Below are positions 6,970 through 15,145 of a DNA stretch of 19,310 nucleotides, one piece after another. Each line of letters starts with the position of its first letter. Position 1 is the stretch's first letter. Source of the DNA: an uncultured Clostridia bacterium (lineage in GTDB: Bacteria > Bacillota > Clostridia > Christensenellales > Borkfalkiaceae). The stretch lies in assembly GCA_944376035.1 (NCBI GenBank), contig CALWBJ010000246.1, positions 1 to 19,310 on the forward strand, read 5' to 3'. Both the position numbers and the translations under genes were made by a program. A model generated the notes under the pieces. That model had not been told where the DNA came from. It ran no database searches and saw only the letters and a list, made by a program, of their open reading frames with translations.

Positions 6970-9105
6970 TTAACTCGCAGAGTTAGCGCCGGAGTCCTTA
7001 TATAACGAATTTATAAAGTAACTATTTTGCAACTTTAATTCTTCGACACTTGCTTTTTCAGTAACATATTCAATATAGTCCATAAGCCCAACGCAAGTTC
7101 CCCTTGCTAATTCGTTAAAATAATCTCCGAAACAGTCAGTAGTAAATCTCTTTCTATACGTTTTCATATTCATTATGTAATACTTTTTCTTTTTCCTTTT
7201 TCCGTCTTGCGTCCCACTCTCCTTAAAAACCTTTAATGCCGAATATCCATACTTGTTATGTAACCTTAAATTGCGATTAAAAAGCCATGCAGCAACCGTC
7301 TTAAACAAGTGCATAAACAAGGTATTATCACCTCGCCTAAACCTAAAGTCATAATACATTTCATAGAACTTGTTATACACCATCTCAGATAGCATTTCTT
7401 CAATGATATAAAACGGCATAGCAAGCTTTAATACGCCACTGTCAATTATGTTTACAATGTCACATAAATCCCTTGCATCTGCACCCCAAGATTCTGGTCG
7501 TTGCTCGTCCGTAAACACTTTTATGAACGGAAAATTATCTACCGTCGCAGAGTGCCTGCACATCTTTAACCAGCTATTAAACAAGTCGTTTTTCTGGTTC
7601 GTTTCCTCCGTATTCTTCTTTATTTCTTTTAACTCTAAATTGTTTCCACGTTCCTTTCCAATCTCCGTTATAACCACAACACCAAACTCAAAACTACCGG
7701 CATTAGGATTATCTTCTATAACCTTTCTGCCTAGTCTTAATGTATCAAAGTCAAGAATATGTGCGTGCCTATTATTCTCCCTAAAAGCTTCAGGGAAAAA
7801 GTCCATAGCCCACATAGGAAAGTTCCCTATATCTATTTTCGCATTATCTTCTCTTATAGAGTAATTTGCTACTATCAAACTGCACTCTATAACGTAGATA
7901 AAATACGCTTTCGCATAAGTTTCTAAAACGTCGAATAAATCACTTTCATAAAGCCCGTTATTATATGTTCTTCCATACTTTTCTATATCGTATCCATACA
8001 GTTGCCAATCAGTATTTTGGTGATTATTAAACCTTGCCTTTTTCTTTTCTATAAAGTCCTTTATCGTCGCTAAGTTGTACACCTTATTAAATCGCATACA
8101 CGCTTTAAGTTCTAACTCAAAACATATCCACGGGAAGTACGGAAATTTAACGTCGTTTTTCTGCAATATCTCAAAGGCTTTTTGCCTAAACATTACTTCT
8201 TGCGACAACGCCATATCCGTTATCATCGTAGTTTTTTTCTTACCCATAGTGCCATTAGTCATACTAACTATAGGCAGGTCTTTGACAAACCCACAATTCT
8301 TTGCTTCCATATGCCTTAGCCTTCTTACTGCACTTTTCTTACGTATCGAACATAAAACAATATAAAAAACAATTATCCACGCCCATAGTGGTATCGTTTT
8401 TAAGATCACTTGCAAATCTATTATAAGTTTACTAAATTGCACCCATATATTCATTAAATCAAAGGACACTGAAAAATAAAAATAATATGCAAAAAAATCC
8501 ATTATTATACTACCTATATTCAAATTTATCCCCATTGTTATTATCCAAATAATATATATCCAATTATTATTTTTAATAAAGCTAATAAATTGTAAAACAT
8601 ATTGCACAATAGGTCTAAAAAACTTAGAAGAAACCTTTTTATATGCACGTAAAAAAACAGTATCTTTATTATAGTTATTATTGTGCCTTCCCCTTAATCG
8701 TTGCATTAAAATTACAAGCAATATTAACAAGGGTATTCCCAATACTAAAATCTTAAAAATGACAAATATTCCATTTGTAATACCGCCAAACCACATCATA
8801 AAATTTTCACCATTAAAGAATAAATTAAAAAACTCTTTAATATAAGCCCCGAACTTTACCGAACTATCAGGCAAAAAGCCATTCCATTCAAAAACACTAG
8901 AAAAACTTGTAACCGTAAGAACGGTGTCTGTTTCTATTGCAAATATTAAACAAAAATAATACTTTATAGATAGCCCAAAATCCGTAAAAGTTTCAAAAAG
9001 CCTTAACCACGATTTATTGAAAATAAAGACGCTAAGTAAAATAATACCTAGCGTCACGAAAACCGTTACTGTTATATTTAAAATTCGTCTAGCCAGAATT
9101 ATCAC
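6970..9105 (-). CDS. Multi-spanning membrane ATPase, Zot/pI-like assembly protein
   Basis: A 711-residue protein with about four N-terminal membrane segments (roughly 8-29, 110-134, 181-209, 229-253) and a cytosolic ATPase domain. The P-loop GTMGKKKT (285-292) has Lys where the usual Gly precedes the catalytic Lys. FGVVVITE (474-481) is a Walker B-like strand with TE in place of DE. FTDEQRPESWGADARDLCDI (531-550) resembles the sensor strand plus R-x-L-x-D segment of Zot/pI proteins, which extrude filamentous phage through the membrane. Standard Zot proteins are about half this length with one membrane segment. The in-frame GTG at 9105 overlaps a perfect Shine-Dalgarno (AGGAGGTGAT, 9101-9110), so the real start is probably ATT at 9099 or CTG at 9096. 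A conjugative or unknown export ATPase is possible. Confidence 0.72.
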   Translation of the reverse strand: MIILARRILNITVTVFVTLGIILLSVFIFNKSWLRLFETFTDFGLSIKYYFCLIFAIETDTVLTVTSFSSVFEWNGFLPDSSVKFGAYIKEFFNLFFNGENFMMWFGGITNGIFVIFKILVLGIPLLILLVILMQRLRGRHNNNYNKDTVFLRAYKKVSSKFFRPIVQYVLQFISFIKNNNWIYIIWIITMGINLNIGSIIMDFFAYYFYFSVSFDLMNIWVQFSKLIIDLQVILKTIPLWAWIIVFYIVLCSIRKKSAVRRLRHMEAKNCGFVKDLPIVSMTNGTMGKKKTTMITDMALSQEVMFRQKAFEILQKNDVKFPYFPWICFELELKACMRFNKVYNLATIKDFIEKKKARFNNHQNTDWQLYGYDIEKYGRTYNNGLYESDLFDVLETYAKAYFIYVIECSLIVANYSIREDNAKIDIGNFPMWAMDFFPEAFRENNRHAHILDFDTLRLGRKVIEDNPNAGSFEFGVVVITEIGKERGNNLELKEIKKNTEETNQKNDLFNSWLKMCRHSATVDNFPFIKVFTDEQRPESWGADARDLCDIVNIIDSGVLKLAMPFYIIEEMLSEMVYNKFYEMYYDFRFRRGDNTLFMHLFKTVAAWLFNRNLRLHNKYGYSALKVFKESGTQDGKRKKKKYYIMNMKTYRKRFTTDCFGDYFNELARGTCVGLMDYIEYVTEKASVEELKLQNSYFINSLYKDSGANSAS

Positions 9106-9232
9106 CTCCTATTTCTTGTTGTTGTTCCGTTAAATTTTCTGTTGTTCGGCTACACGTATGACACGTATAGCCTACCAAACAAATAACTACCACTAATATA
9201 ATTACCGCTAATATTCTCTTAAATCTTTTCAT
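9089..9232 (-). CDS. Small single-span membrane protein (47 aa)
   Basis: A short gene in the gap between two large ones. The product begins MKRFKR, then has one membrane span (ILAVIILVVVICLVGY, residues 7-22), a short Cys-containing segment (residues 24-27) and a polar, Gln-rich tail. Its ATG overlaps the stop of the 653-residue gene (TAATG), so it is translationally coupled, and its last codons hold the ribosome binding site of the ATPase gene. The location between large anchored surface proteins and the ATPase matches the place of gVI in Ff phages. A minor virion or assembly protein is a reasonable inference; a major coat role is possible but less likely given the position after the terminator. 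Confidence 0.65.
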   Translation of the reverse strand: MKRFKRILAVIILVVVICLVGYTCHTCSRTTENLTEQQQEIGGDNSG

Positions 9233-11187
9233 TATTCTTTATCCTTTTTCTTTTTTATACTTTTTGATATTGCATTTATCAGAGCCTTTATCAACCTAAA
9301 CGGTAAAAGAATTATCCAAATAATTGCTTTTACTATAAACGGCAAAATACCTGTTACAGAAAGCAACCATAAAACAAGGATTAAAAAAATAATCGCTAAT
9401 AATATTTGCCACCACTCTAACGTCTTATCTGGTATAGTAATGTCATTATAAATATCTATAGGACTATTTACAACAGGTATAACCGTATAGACGCCAGCTT
9501 TATTAAACGTTAATTCAATAATATCAAAATTCAAGAAAACACTTTCTTGTATTATGTATGTGTCATTACCATAATTACCACTTAGATTTTTTCCAGCCGC
9601 CCAATTATATGCTATTACAGGTAAATTTAAGTAATCTGTTTGAGCAAACCTAAATAAAACCACTGTCTTTTCTTCTGATGTGGATTCTTCATAAAATTCT
9701 CTAAAATCTTCTAAAGAATCGTCCGCCCCATCAATTAAAAGAGTTGATGAAATATTATCTTTAGCCATATCTTCTTCCGTTACAATATGTATTGGAGAAA
9801 TGCCTTTATAACTTTGATCCACGTCATTAGGTCCTAGTCCAAATAATCCAGCAAAAAACTTCTGCCACCCACTATGTGTTTCATCATAATTCAACATATC
9901 AAACGTATTATCTGCATCAAACTCTACTAACTTATGATGTATATCTTCATCGACATACGGAACTTCTAAGCGCTCTGAAGAAAGAGTCTTTTCAAACAAA
10001 TCATGACTTATATTTTTCCCCGGAACGTTTATGTATCCATCGGTAAAGCTTTTATTATAACTTTCAACATAATTTTTTATGCGGTCTGATGACAAAACAT
10101 ATTTTGCTATATCTGCTCCGTTAGTTGAAAACAAATATGAAATACGTTTACAAGATTTGTTTATCGCCGTTGTATAATCGCAATTATATGCCCAATTATA
10201 TTTATCATAGTGCCCCGCACTACCTACCATTTGTTGATAGCCCGTGTACAATTGCAAATAATTATCTTCACTTTCATAAGTGTATTTACCTAAGTGTGGA
10301 TACAACAAATCATATACCGTATCATTGCTAGTTACACAAATCGGTGTCGTTTCGTATTCATACCACTCTGCTTTTATTTTTTGCAATTTTCCATACTCTT
10401 CAAAAAACCTATTAGGAACTGCGAAATATACACTTGTTAAATCATGCCTATGATTTGTTTCATACTCTCCGGTTCTATAATAAGTATCATGCACTTCAAG
10501 TTGAATCGTTTCTAATTCATTAACCTCGCAAATCAATGTACTTTCCTCATTTGGATCAACACCATACCCTTTAGCATAACCCTTAAAAGTATATGTCCCA
10601 CCAACACCGTATTCTACGGGCAAATTTTTTCCTTTTTCTAATATCTCAATACCGCTTATATCATATCGCCTAGCATGACTATTAACTCTCTGAACCATTG
10701 TTTTCCCATCACTGCTTTTATGGTCTACAACCTTAAATTTATAAAATAACCTCTCATAAAACTGTTCTTCTGAAACAGAACAAAATTTCAAATCAAACTT
10801 TTCATAAGCATTTGGAACTCCACTTTCGTTATAACTAACAGCCATCTGTACCTTATTAACACCATCAGTAGTATCTATTTTTCGTCCGTTTGGATTATAT
10901 AAATATAAATACAAACCATACTCATTTTGATTAAGAACGTCAAACGAATAACAATATTCTACTACATTCATAATCGACATTTCTGGTTCTTCCGATGAGT
11001 AAAAAGGATAATTTAATATATTAAAGCCTTTTGAACTTCTCAAATCATCCAATACGTTAGTTTGATCAAACTTAAGCTCTCTTGTATCAGCCTTTACACT
11101 TGTAAAACCCGAAGAAAAAAATGAAGAAAACAAGAGAAAAAAAGCAAGAATAATTACATAAATTTTTTTTCTTATAAGCTTGTCCAT
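9232..11187 (-). CDS. Secreted, C-terminally membrane-anchored large protein (pIII/adhesin-like candidate)
   Basis: About 650 residues. I favour the ATG at 11187, since AGGAG is 9 bases before it but only 3 before the in-frame ATG at 11193. Lys/Arg-rich start, hydrophobic core and a VKA-D site give a clear signal peptide of about 35 residues. The large outer part is rich in Tyr, Asp, Asn and Ser, with predicted beta character and no family I recognise. The C-terminus has two hydrophobic segments (WWQILLAIIFLILVLWLL and ILPFIVKAIIWIILLPF) and a Lys-rich end, so it is retained in the membrane. It overlaps or nearly abuts the 622-residue gene. A secreted protein with a C-terminal anchor next to a Zot-like ATPase fits the receptor-binding pIII of filamentous phage. 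The function is inferred from architecture only. Confidence 0.7.
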   Translation of the reverse strand: MDKLIRKKIYVIILAFFLLFSSFFSSGFTSVKADTRELKFDQTNVLDDLRSSKGFNILNYPFYSSEEPEMSIMNVVEYCYSFDVLNQNEYGLYLYLYNPNGRKIDTTDGVNKVQMAVSYNESGVPNAYEKFDLKFCSVSEEQFYERLFYKFKVVDHKSSDGKTMVQRVNSHARRYDISGIEILEKGKNLPVEYGVGGTYTFKGYAKGYGVDPNEESTLICEVNELETIQLEVHDTYYRTGEYETNHRHDLTSVYFAVPNRFFEEYGKLQKIKAEWYEYETTPICVTSNDTVYDLLYPHLGKYTYESEDNYLQLYTGYQQMVGSAGHYDKYNWAYNCDYTTAINKSCKRISYLFSTNGADIAKYVLSSDRIKNYVESYNKSFTDGYINVPGKNISHDLFEKTLSSERLEVPYVDEDIHHKLVEFDADNTFDMLNYDETHSGWQKFFAGLFGLGPNDVDQSYKGISPIHIVTEEDMAKDNISSTLLIDGADDSLEDFREFYEESTSEEKTVVLFRFAQTDYLNLPVIAYNWAAGKNLSGNYGNDTYIIQESVFLNFDIIELTFNKAGVYTVIPVVNSPIDIYNDITIPDKTLEWWQILLAIIFLILVLWLLSVTGILPFIVKAIIWIILLPFRLIKALINAISKSIKKKKDKE

Positions 11188-11189
11188 AA

Positions 11190-13058
11190 TCATCTTCTCC
11201 TCTTAGGTATTAATAACGTAATAATCGCCATAAGCAATATTACACCTGCGCATATTCCAATAATTTGTTCAACCGTCAATCCTGTCTCTTTCTCGATATC
11301 AATTTCTGTATCGGTATCACTCGGCGTTGACTCATTATTCTGGTTTTCATTGATAAGCTGATCAATTTTCTTTTGATATTCATCCCTCATCACCTTCATC
11401 TGTTCTGTCATATAAGCTAAATCAGTTTGTGCGTTTTCATAATCAACTCGCAAATTATCCAAAGATGACTGAAGCGAATTAATTAACTCTTTTTGACTTT
11501 CCGAAAGAGCATTTGCACTTTCCAATAACTCTTGTATTTCTGCCAACTGTGCTTTAAGTGTTTCGATTTCTTCAAGTAATTCTTTGTTATAATCATCATA
11601 AATAATCGTTGCAGTATTAACTAGCATTGTGATATTAGATCCACTTGTGTCCGTTGCCCTCGCAGAAAAACTTCTTTCTGCATTTTGCGGAAAATAAGTA
11701 GACACAGGCGAATCATCTTTTATTCTTAAATACAAGTAGTCATTATAAGCAAAATAATCTACGCTTTCGTAAATTTCTGACGCCACACTCTCGTTATATT
11801 CTATATTCGTTGAAACCGTAATCGTACCATCTTCATTCGCTAACATTGAATAAGCGTTAGAAGTTAATATTAAATCACTGTTTACGGACACAGAAACACT
11901 ATAAACATGCCCTTGATAATACGATGTATTCCAAGAAAACCTTGCATTGCTAAAACTCGTTAAAGGTATTTTAAATATAAGCGACGTTAGTTTTATATCA
12001 GTATTAGCATCATAGTCTGCAAAATAATTTTGGCTACCTTTTATTTCAGCATAAAACCCTGCATTATAACATGATACCAATTTTCTAATATGCTCTTTGT
12101 TGCTTTCTGTCATATACAATTGATAATCGCTATCAGCAAAATCATTATTTACCATACTAATCCATAAAGTAATTAAATCCGTTTCCGAACTGTCCACCGT
12201 TATGGTTTTATCCCCGTAAGTAATCACGGCTTGAAGTTTTACTCTTTCAGTAATATCGCAAATATCTCCCAAAGTAATAATCGTAAAATTATTATATCCG
12301 TTCTCCCCAACGCCATCTGAATTTATATAAGAAGTTTTATTAAGAGTAAACTTCTCACCACCTTTAATAAAAGAAACATCTACTTTACTTACTAAATGCG
12401 CTACTTTTTGATTAAGTTTTAATGTGTATTCGAGAGAATAAATATTATAATCAGTCCACCCTTTACCTCCATGTGCCGCTACAACATCACTAGAAAAGAA
12501 AACATCTTCTGCTGTCACCTCTGTTACAGGCTCTTCAATATTTGAAATGTATATATATTGCGCTCTATCAACTTTTTCGCCACTCATAATGCAAAGGTCT
12601 TCTGGATAAGACAATTGAGATACGTTTTTAAACTTAATAAATATGTTTTTATTTGTATCGTCATAATGCAAAACGTCATAATAATCGCTATACATACTAG
12701 TTTCATAATCACCATAGTAACTATCTTCTAAATTACACGCAACACCATTAACAAAATAAATCTGACATCCCATTGCTGCCTTAAATGAAATTGTTGTAAA
12801 ATAATTTTCCGTGTCATATTCTTCTTCTGCCCCTATACCTAGTTCAGCTCTAACATCTGGACAATGTATTTTATAAATTACACTCTCATCTTGAAAATCA
12901 AACCCTGTCGGAATATTAGAATAATTCTGGTTAACATAATCTATTTCTGCAGCAAATGCTTTTTTAGTAAAATCTAACGATAATCCTAAAGTTAATGTAA
13001 TTAAAAAAACAGTCGTTAATAAAGCTATTAACACTTTATTTTTCTTAATATATTGCAT
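11190..13058 (-). CDS. Secreted, coiled-coil, C-terminally anchored large protein (second pIII/tip-like candidate)
   Basis: A 622-residue protein. The ATG at 13058 is 7 bases after GGAGG. A signal peptide with an AFA-A site at about residue 36 is followed by about 450 residues of Tyr/Asp/Ser-rich, probably beta-structured sequence, an 86-residue coiled coil (490-575), a short acidic Ser/Thr linker, one membrane span (about 597-617) and a KRRR end. This is a type I anchored exterior protein: globular head, coiled-coil stalk, membrane anchor. It shares the secreted-then-anchored plan with the next gene but not obvious sequence. It is the first gene after the intrinsic terminator, the place of gIII in Ff phages. 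Receptor binding or virion tip is inferred; a host surface protein is the alternative. Confidence 0.7.
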   Translation of the reverse strand: MQYIKKNKVLIALLTTVFLITLTLGLSLDFTKKAFAAEIDYVNQNYSNIPTGFDFQDESVIYKIHCPDVRAELGIGAEEEYDTENYFTTISFKAAMGCQIYFVNGVACNLEDSYYGDYETSMYSDYYDVLHYDDTNKNIFIKFKNVSQLSYPEDLCIMSGEKVDRAQYIYISNIEEPVTEVTAEDVFFSSDVVAAHGGKGWTDYNIYSLEYTLKLNQKVAHLVSKVDVSFIKGGEKFTLNKTSYINSDGVGENGYNNFTIITLGDICDITERVKLQAVITYGDKTITVDSSETDLITLWISMVNNDFADSDYQLYMTESNKEHIRKLVSCYNAGFYAEIKGSQNYFADYDANTDIKLTSLIFKIPLTSFSNARFSWNTSYYQGHVYSVSVSVNSDLILTSNAYSMLANEDGTITVSTNIEYNESVASEIYESVDYFAYNDYLYLRIKDDSPVSTYFPQNAERSFSARATDTSGSNITMLVNTATIIYDDYNKELLEEIETLKAQLAEIQELLESANALSESQKELINSLQSSLDNLRVDYENAQTDLAYMTEQMKVMRDEYQKKIDQLINENQNNESTPSDTDTEIDIEKETGLTVEQIIGICAGVILLMAIITLLIPKRRR

Positions 13059-13083
13059 AAAAATTCCTCCTTTTTTTTTTTAT

Positions 13084-13119
13084 AAAAAATACGGCTTATG
13101 ATTTCTCACAAGCCGTATT
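13084..13119 (-). terminator. Intrinsic terminator between the 335-residue gene and the 622-residue gene
   Basis: AATACGGCTT (13088-13097) and AAGCCGTATT (13110-13119) form a 10-bp stem with a 12-base loop, followed on the minus strand by a run of T. It lies in the 67-base gap inside an otherwise continuous minus-strand gene run, so it would lower expression of the downstream genes relative to those upstream. The next gene has its own strong GGAGG site right after it. Confidence 0.8.
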
Positions 13120-13125
13120 GTAAAA

Positions 13126-14133
13126 TTATTCTGCTACGGCTTCAGTATTTTCTTCAACTTCACCAACCGTAATTAAGCACTTATATTCTTCACCCGCAAC
13201 AAATGCTGAAATTTCAGTTTCACCTTCGCTAATAGCCGTAATAACACCATTTTTAACAGTAGCTACCGTAGGATCAGATGACTGCCACCAAATAGGCGTT
13301 TTAACACCTTCTGCTATATCGACTTCAAGCGTAAACTCTTCATTTATTTCCAAAGTCTTTGACAACTCTGAGAGAGTTACAGCATATGTACTACCATCAT
13401 CTGTCGGTTCTGCTAAGCTATTTGCTACGTCAACCGAATTGTTAATTATAGAATTAAGAAGTGCAAGGTCAGAATCCGCAACATATTCATTGCTTACAAC
13501 TAAGGCATTAAGTCTTTGACCTGCTAGATAAGCGTATGAATATGCACATTGTTTATAACTAACATCTTCTGGGAAAGAAGCGTATTTATAACTTACATCT
13601 TCACCATCAGTCGTTCTAATATAACCAACACCTAAAAATTGTAAATTGGTATTTGAATATTTTACGCTTGCAATAACACCGTTAAGCTTATATTCAATAA
13701 GCGTTCCATCTGCTTCTGTTACTGCATAAGGATATATTTCATCTAAATGTAAAACAGCAAGCGATTCTTTTTCAAATTCCTTCATCCAATCAACATCGCC
13801 AGATACTTCGCCCAAATCGACCTTCATAAAATAAGAAATTGGAGCAAGAACCATACCAAAATCTTTCTTTTCGTCATTCATTACATCATTGTAAACCTCA
13901 GGAGTAATTCTCACAGTAAACCTTACCCCACTATTAGTTCCCATACGTAATGTTGGCATTGAATTCATAACCATTCCTTCTTGGAAGGTAGAGGCAACTG
14001 CTACTTGTTCTTTTTCTTTATCCTTTTTATTGAAAACAACAAATATTGCACCAACAGCCGCTACCAACAAAACTGCTACTAAAATCCAAGCGATTATTTT
14101 TCCTTTACCGCCTGTTTTATAACTTCTATCCAT
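13126..14133 (-). CDS. N-terminally anchored membrane protein with C-terminal Ig-like (Big_2) domain
   Basis: A 335-residue protein. Residues 13-34 form one membrane span after a positively charged start, so the bulk should lie outside. Residues 60-210 form an unknown, probably beta-rich domain (SGVRFTVRITPEVYNDV... and GMVLAPISYF). Residues 251-323 match the bacterial Ig-like group 2 pattern: SDPTVATVKNGVITAISEGETEISA preceded by WW. Big_2 domains are common on bacterial adhesins and on phage virion proteins that touch carbohydrate. The ATG at 14133 follows AGGAGG and overlaps the preceding gene by 8 bases. It is the last gene before the terminator, the position of the highly made structural genes in Ff phages. 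An exposed virion or surface protein is likely; its exact role is unknown. Confidence 0.7.
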   Translation of the reverse strand: MDRSYKTGGKGKIIAWILVAVLLVAAVGAIFVVFNKKDKEKEQVAVASTFQEGMVMNSMPTLRMGTNSGVRFTVRITPEVYNDVMNDEKKDFGMVLAPISYFMKVDLGEVSGDVDWMKEFEKESLAVLHLDEIYPYAVTEADGTLIEYKLNGVIASVKYSNTNLQFLGVGYIRTTDGEDVSYKYASFPEDVSYKQCAYSYAYLAGQRLNALVVSNEYVADSDLALLNSIINNSVDVANSLAEPTDDGSTYAVTLSELSKTLEINEEFTLEVDIAEGVKTPIWWQSSDPTVATVKNGVITAISEGETEISAFVAGEEYKCLITVGEVEENTEAVAE

Positions 14134-14320
14134 TATAATTTCCTCCTAAATTTTTTTTGGATTGTTTGTTATATTCTGTAATATACTTGTCCGAGCGAAT
14201 TCGGTTCTTTATACCTTTTCTATAACCTAATGCAGCGGCAAGTTTAGAACAAAATCTCTTTGGGACGTCATAAGCGTCATCCCAGCCTCTAGAATAACCA
14301 ATATTGTATGCTGTTCTCAT
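14126..14320 (-). CDS. Small basic hypothetical protein (64 aa)
   Basis: A soluble basic protein with a GYSRGWDDAYDVP segment at residues 8-20, a pattern loosely shared with the NKGFRSGYLLAQSD segment of the 88-residue protein upstream. It has no membrane span and no signal. Its ATG overlaps the stop of the 41-residue gene and its end overlaps the start of the 335-residue gene, so all three are translationally coupled. The coupling makes it a real gene; the function is unknown. Binding of DNA or of another virion component is a guess from its charge. Confidence 0.6.
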   Translation of the reverse strand: MRTAYNIGYSRGWDDAYDVPKRFCSKLAAALGYRKGIKNRIRSDKYITEYNKQSKKNLGGNYNG

Positions 14321-14442
14321 ATCGTCACCGTATTTTTTCCATAATTTTTTACAGATTGTGCCTTTTTCCCAACATACTCTTTAGTTTTCCGACCTGCATT
14401 TTTCACGGATTCCTTAAAACCCGTTTTATTTTTAGTCGCCAT
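14317..14442 (-). CDS. Very small, highly basic helical protein (41 aa)
   Basis: The start is the ATG at 14442, 7 bases after GGAGG; a longer in-frame opening reaches upstream through a hairpin and has no binding site. The product MATKNKTGFKESVKNAGRKT... has about 12 Lys/Arg and hydrophobic residues spaced as in an amphipathic helix, with no membrane span. It lies between the putative ssDNA-binding protein and the 335-residue membrane protein, the place where small, abundant proteins (gVII, gIX, gVIII) are found in Ff phages. A DNA-associated virion protein is possible. I cannot assign a family. Confidence 0.6.
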   Translation of the reverse strand: MATKNKTGFKESVKNAGRKTKEYVGKKAQSVKNYGKNTVTI

Positions 14443-14466
14443 ATAATATCCTCCTTTTTTTATAAA

Positions 14467-14493
14467 CCGCCCCGCATACTTAATACAGGGCGG
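14467..14493 (-). terminator. GC-rich hairpin after the putative ssDNA-binding gene (weak terminator or mRNA stabiliser)
   Basis: CCGCCC (14467-14472) pairs with GGGCGG (14488-14493) around a 15-base loop. On the minus strand only a short TTTAT follows, so termination would be partial. It sits in the 64-base gap before the 41-residue gene and could protect the upstream mRNA end or create a step in expression. Confidence 0.4.
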
Positions 14494-14506
14494 CTGTTGC
14501 ATTTAA

Positions 14507-14851
14507 TTATCTTGCAAGCATATTAAGCAATGCTTTGTCAGAATTACGATAGGGTTTAACCGCGCATTCGTAAACTTCGCCACTTTCATCTTTAGTGAAT
14601 ACGGCATAAGTATTACCGGTAATTACGTTACCGTTTTCACCCTTAATTTCAAACGGCGTAATCTTAAGCTCTGCTTTCATAGCATCGCCGAAGACGATAT
14701 CAAGAACGGTATAACCGCCTTTATCGGGCGGAACGATTGCAACTTTTACGTCCTTTCCCCTAACTTGACCTTTAATAAAATATGAAAAATACGTTTTTTC
14801 GTTCTTTTCAAAAGTTTCTCTTTCTACCATAATGCTTTGTTTCTTCGACAT
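14507..14851 (-). CDS. Putative phage single-stranded DNA-binding protein
   Basis: A 114-residue soluble protein. It is beta-rich throughout: KTYFSYFIKGQVRGKDVKVAIVPPD, then GGYTVLDIVFGD, MKAELKITPFEIK, and GNTYAVFTKDESGEVYECAVKPY, with alternating basic and aromatic residues as in OB-fold ssDNA-binding proteins. A short helical tail (DKALLNMLAR) ends it. Size and position next to an HUH Rep system suggest the role of gV protein, coating the displaced strand. The ATG at 14851 follows an AGGAGG site. It lacks the acidic C-terminal tip of host SSB. The assignment rests on pattern and context, not on a recognised signature. Confidence 0.5.
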   Translation of the reverse strand: MSKKQSIMVERETFEKNEKTYFSYFIKGQVRGKDVKVAIVPPDKGGYTVLDIVFGDAMKAELKITPFEIKGENGNVITGNTYAVFTKDESGEVYECAVKPYRNSDKALLNMLAR

Positions 14852-14878
14852 TTTTTTATCCTCCTAAATTGTTAATAA

Positions 14879-15145
14879 TTAAGCACCTTTCTTCTTAGAA
14901 ATTGCTCTTGCTTCTTGCTTAGATTTACCATCAGCGATTGCTTTATGATACTTATAAGCACCTGCATGGTCGGACTGTGCTAAAAGATAGCCAGAACGGA
15001 AACCCTTGTTATAATCATCAAGCTCCTGTCCTTCATTAGGTCCTCTCATGTGAACTTTTGACTTCCTTTCCTTTGCGTAACCTTCTGCACGCTTTGATGG
15101 AGTCATCCATTTCCTTTCTTTGTTGTTGTAATTAGCTTTTGCCAT
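14879..15145 (-). CDS. Small basic hypothetical protein (88 aa)
   Basis: The ATG at 15145 is behind AAGGAG. The protein is strongly basic: the first half is Lys/Arg-rich (MAKANYNNKERKWMTPSKRA...), the middle has YNKGFRSGYLLAQSDHAG, and the end is a Lys-rich KSKQEARAISKKKG segment. It has no signal peptide, membrane span or cysteine pair. It is the first gene after a structured non-coding stretch and directly precedes the putative ssDNA-binding gene. It could act on nucleic acid in replication or packaging. No family recognised. Confidence 0.6.
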   Translation of the reverse strand: MAKANYNNKERKWMTPSKRAEGYAKERKSKVHMRGPNEGQELDDYNKGFRSGYLLAQSDHAGAYKYHKAIADGKSKQEARAISKKKGA

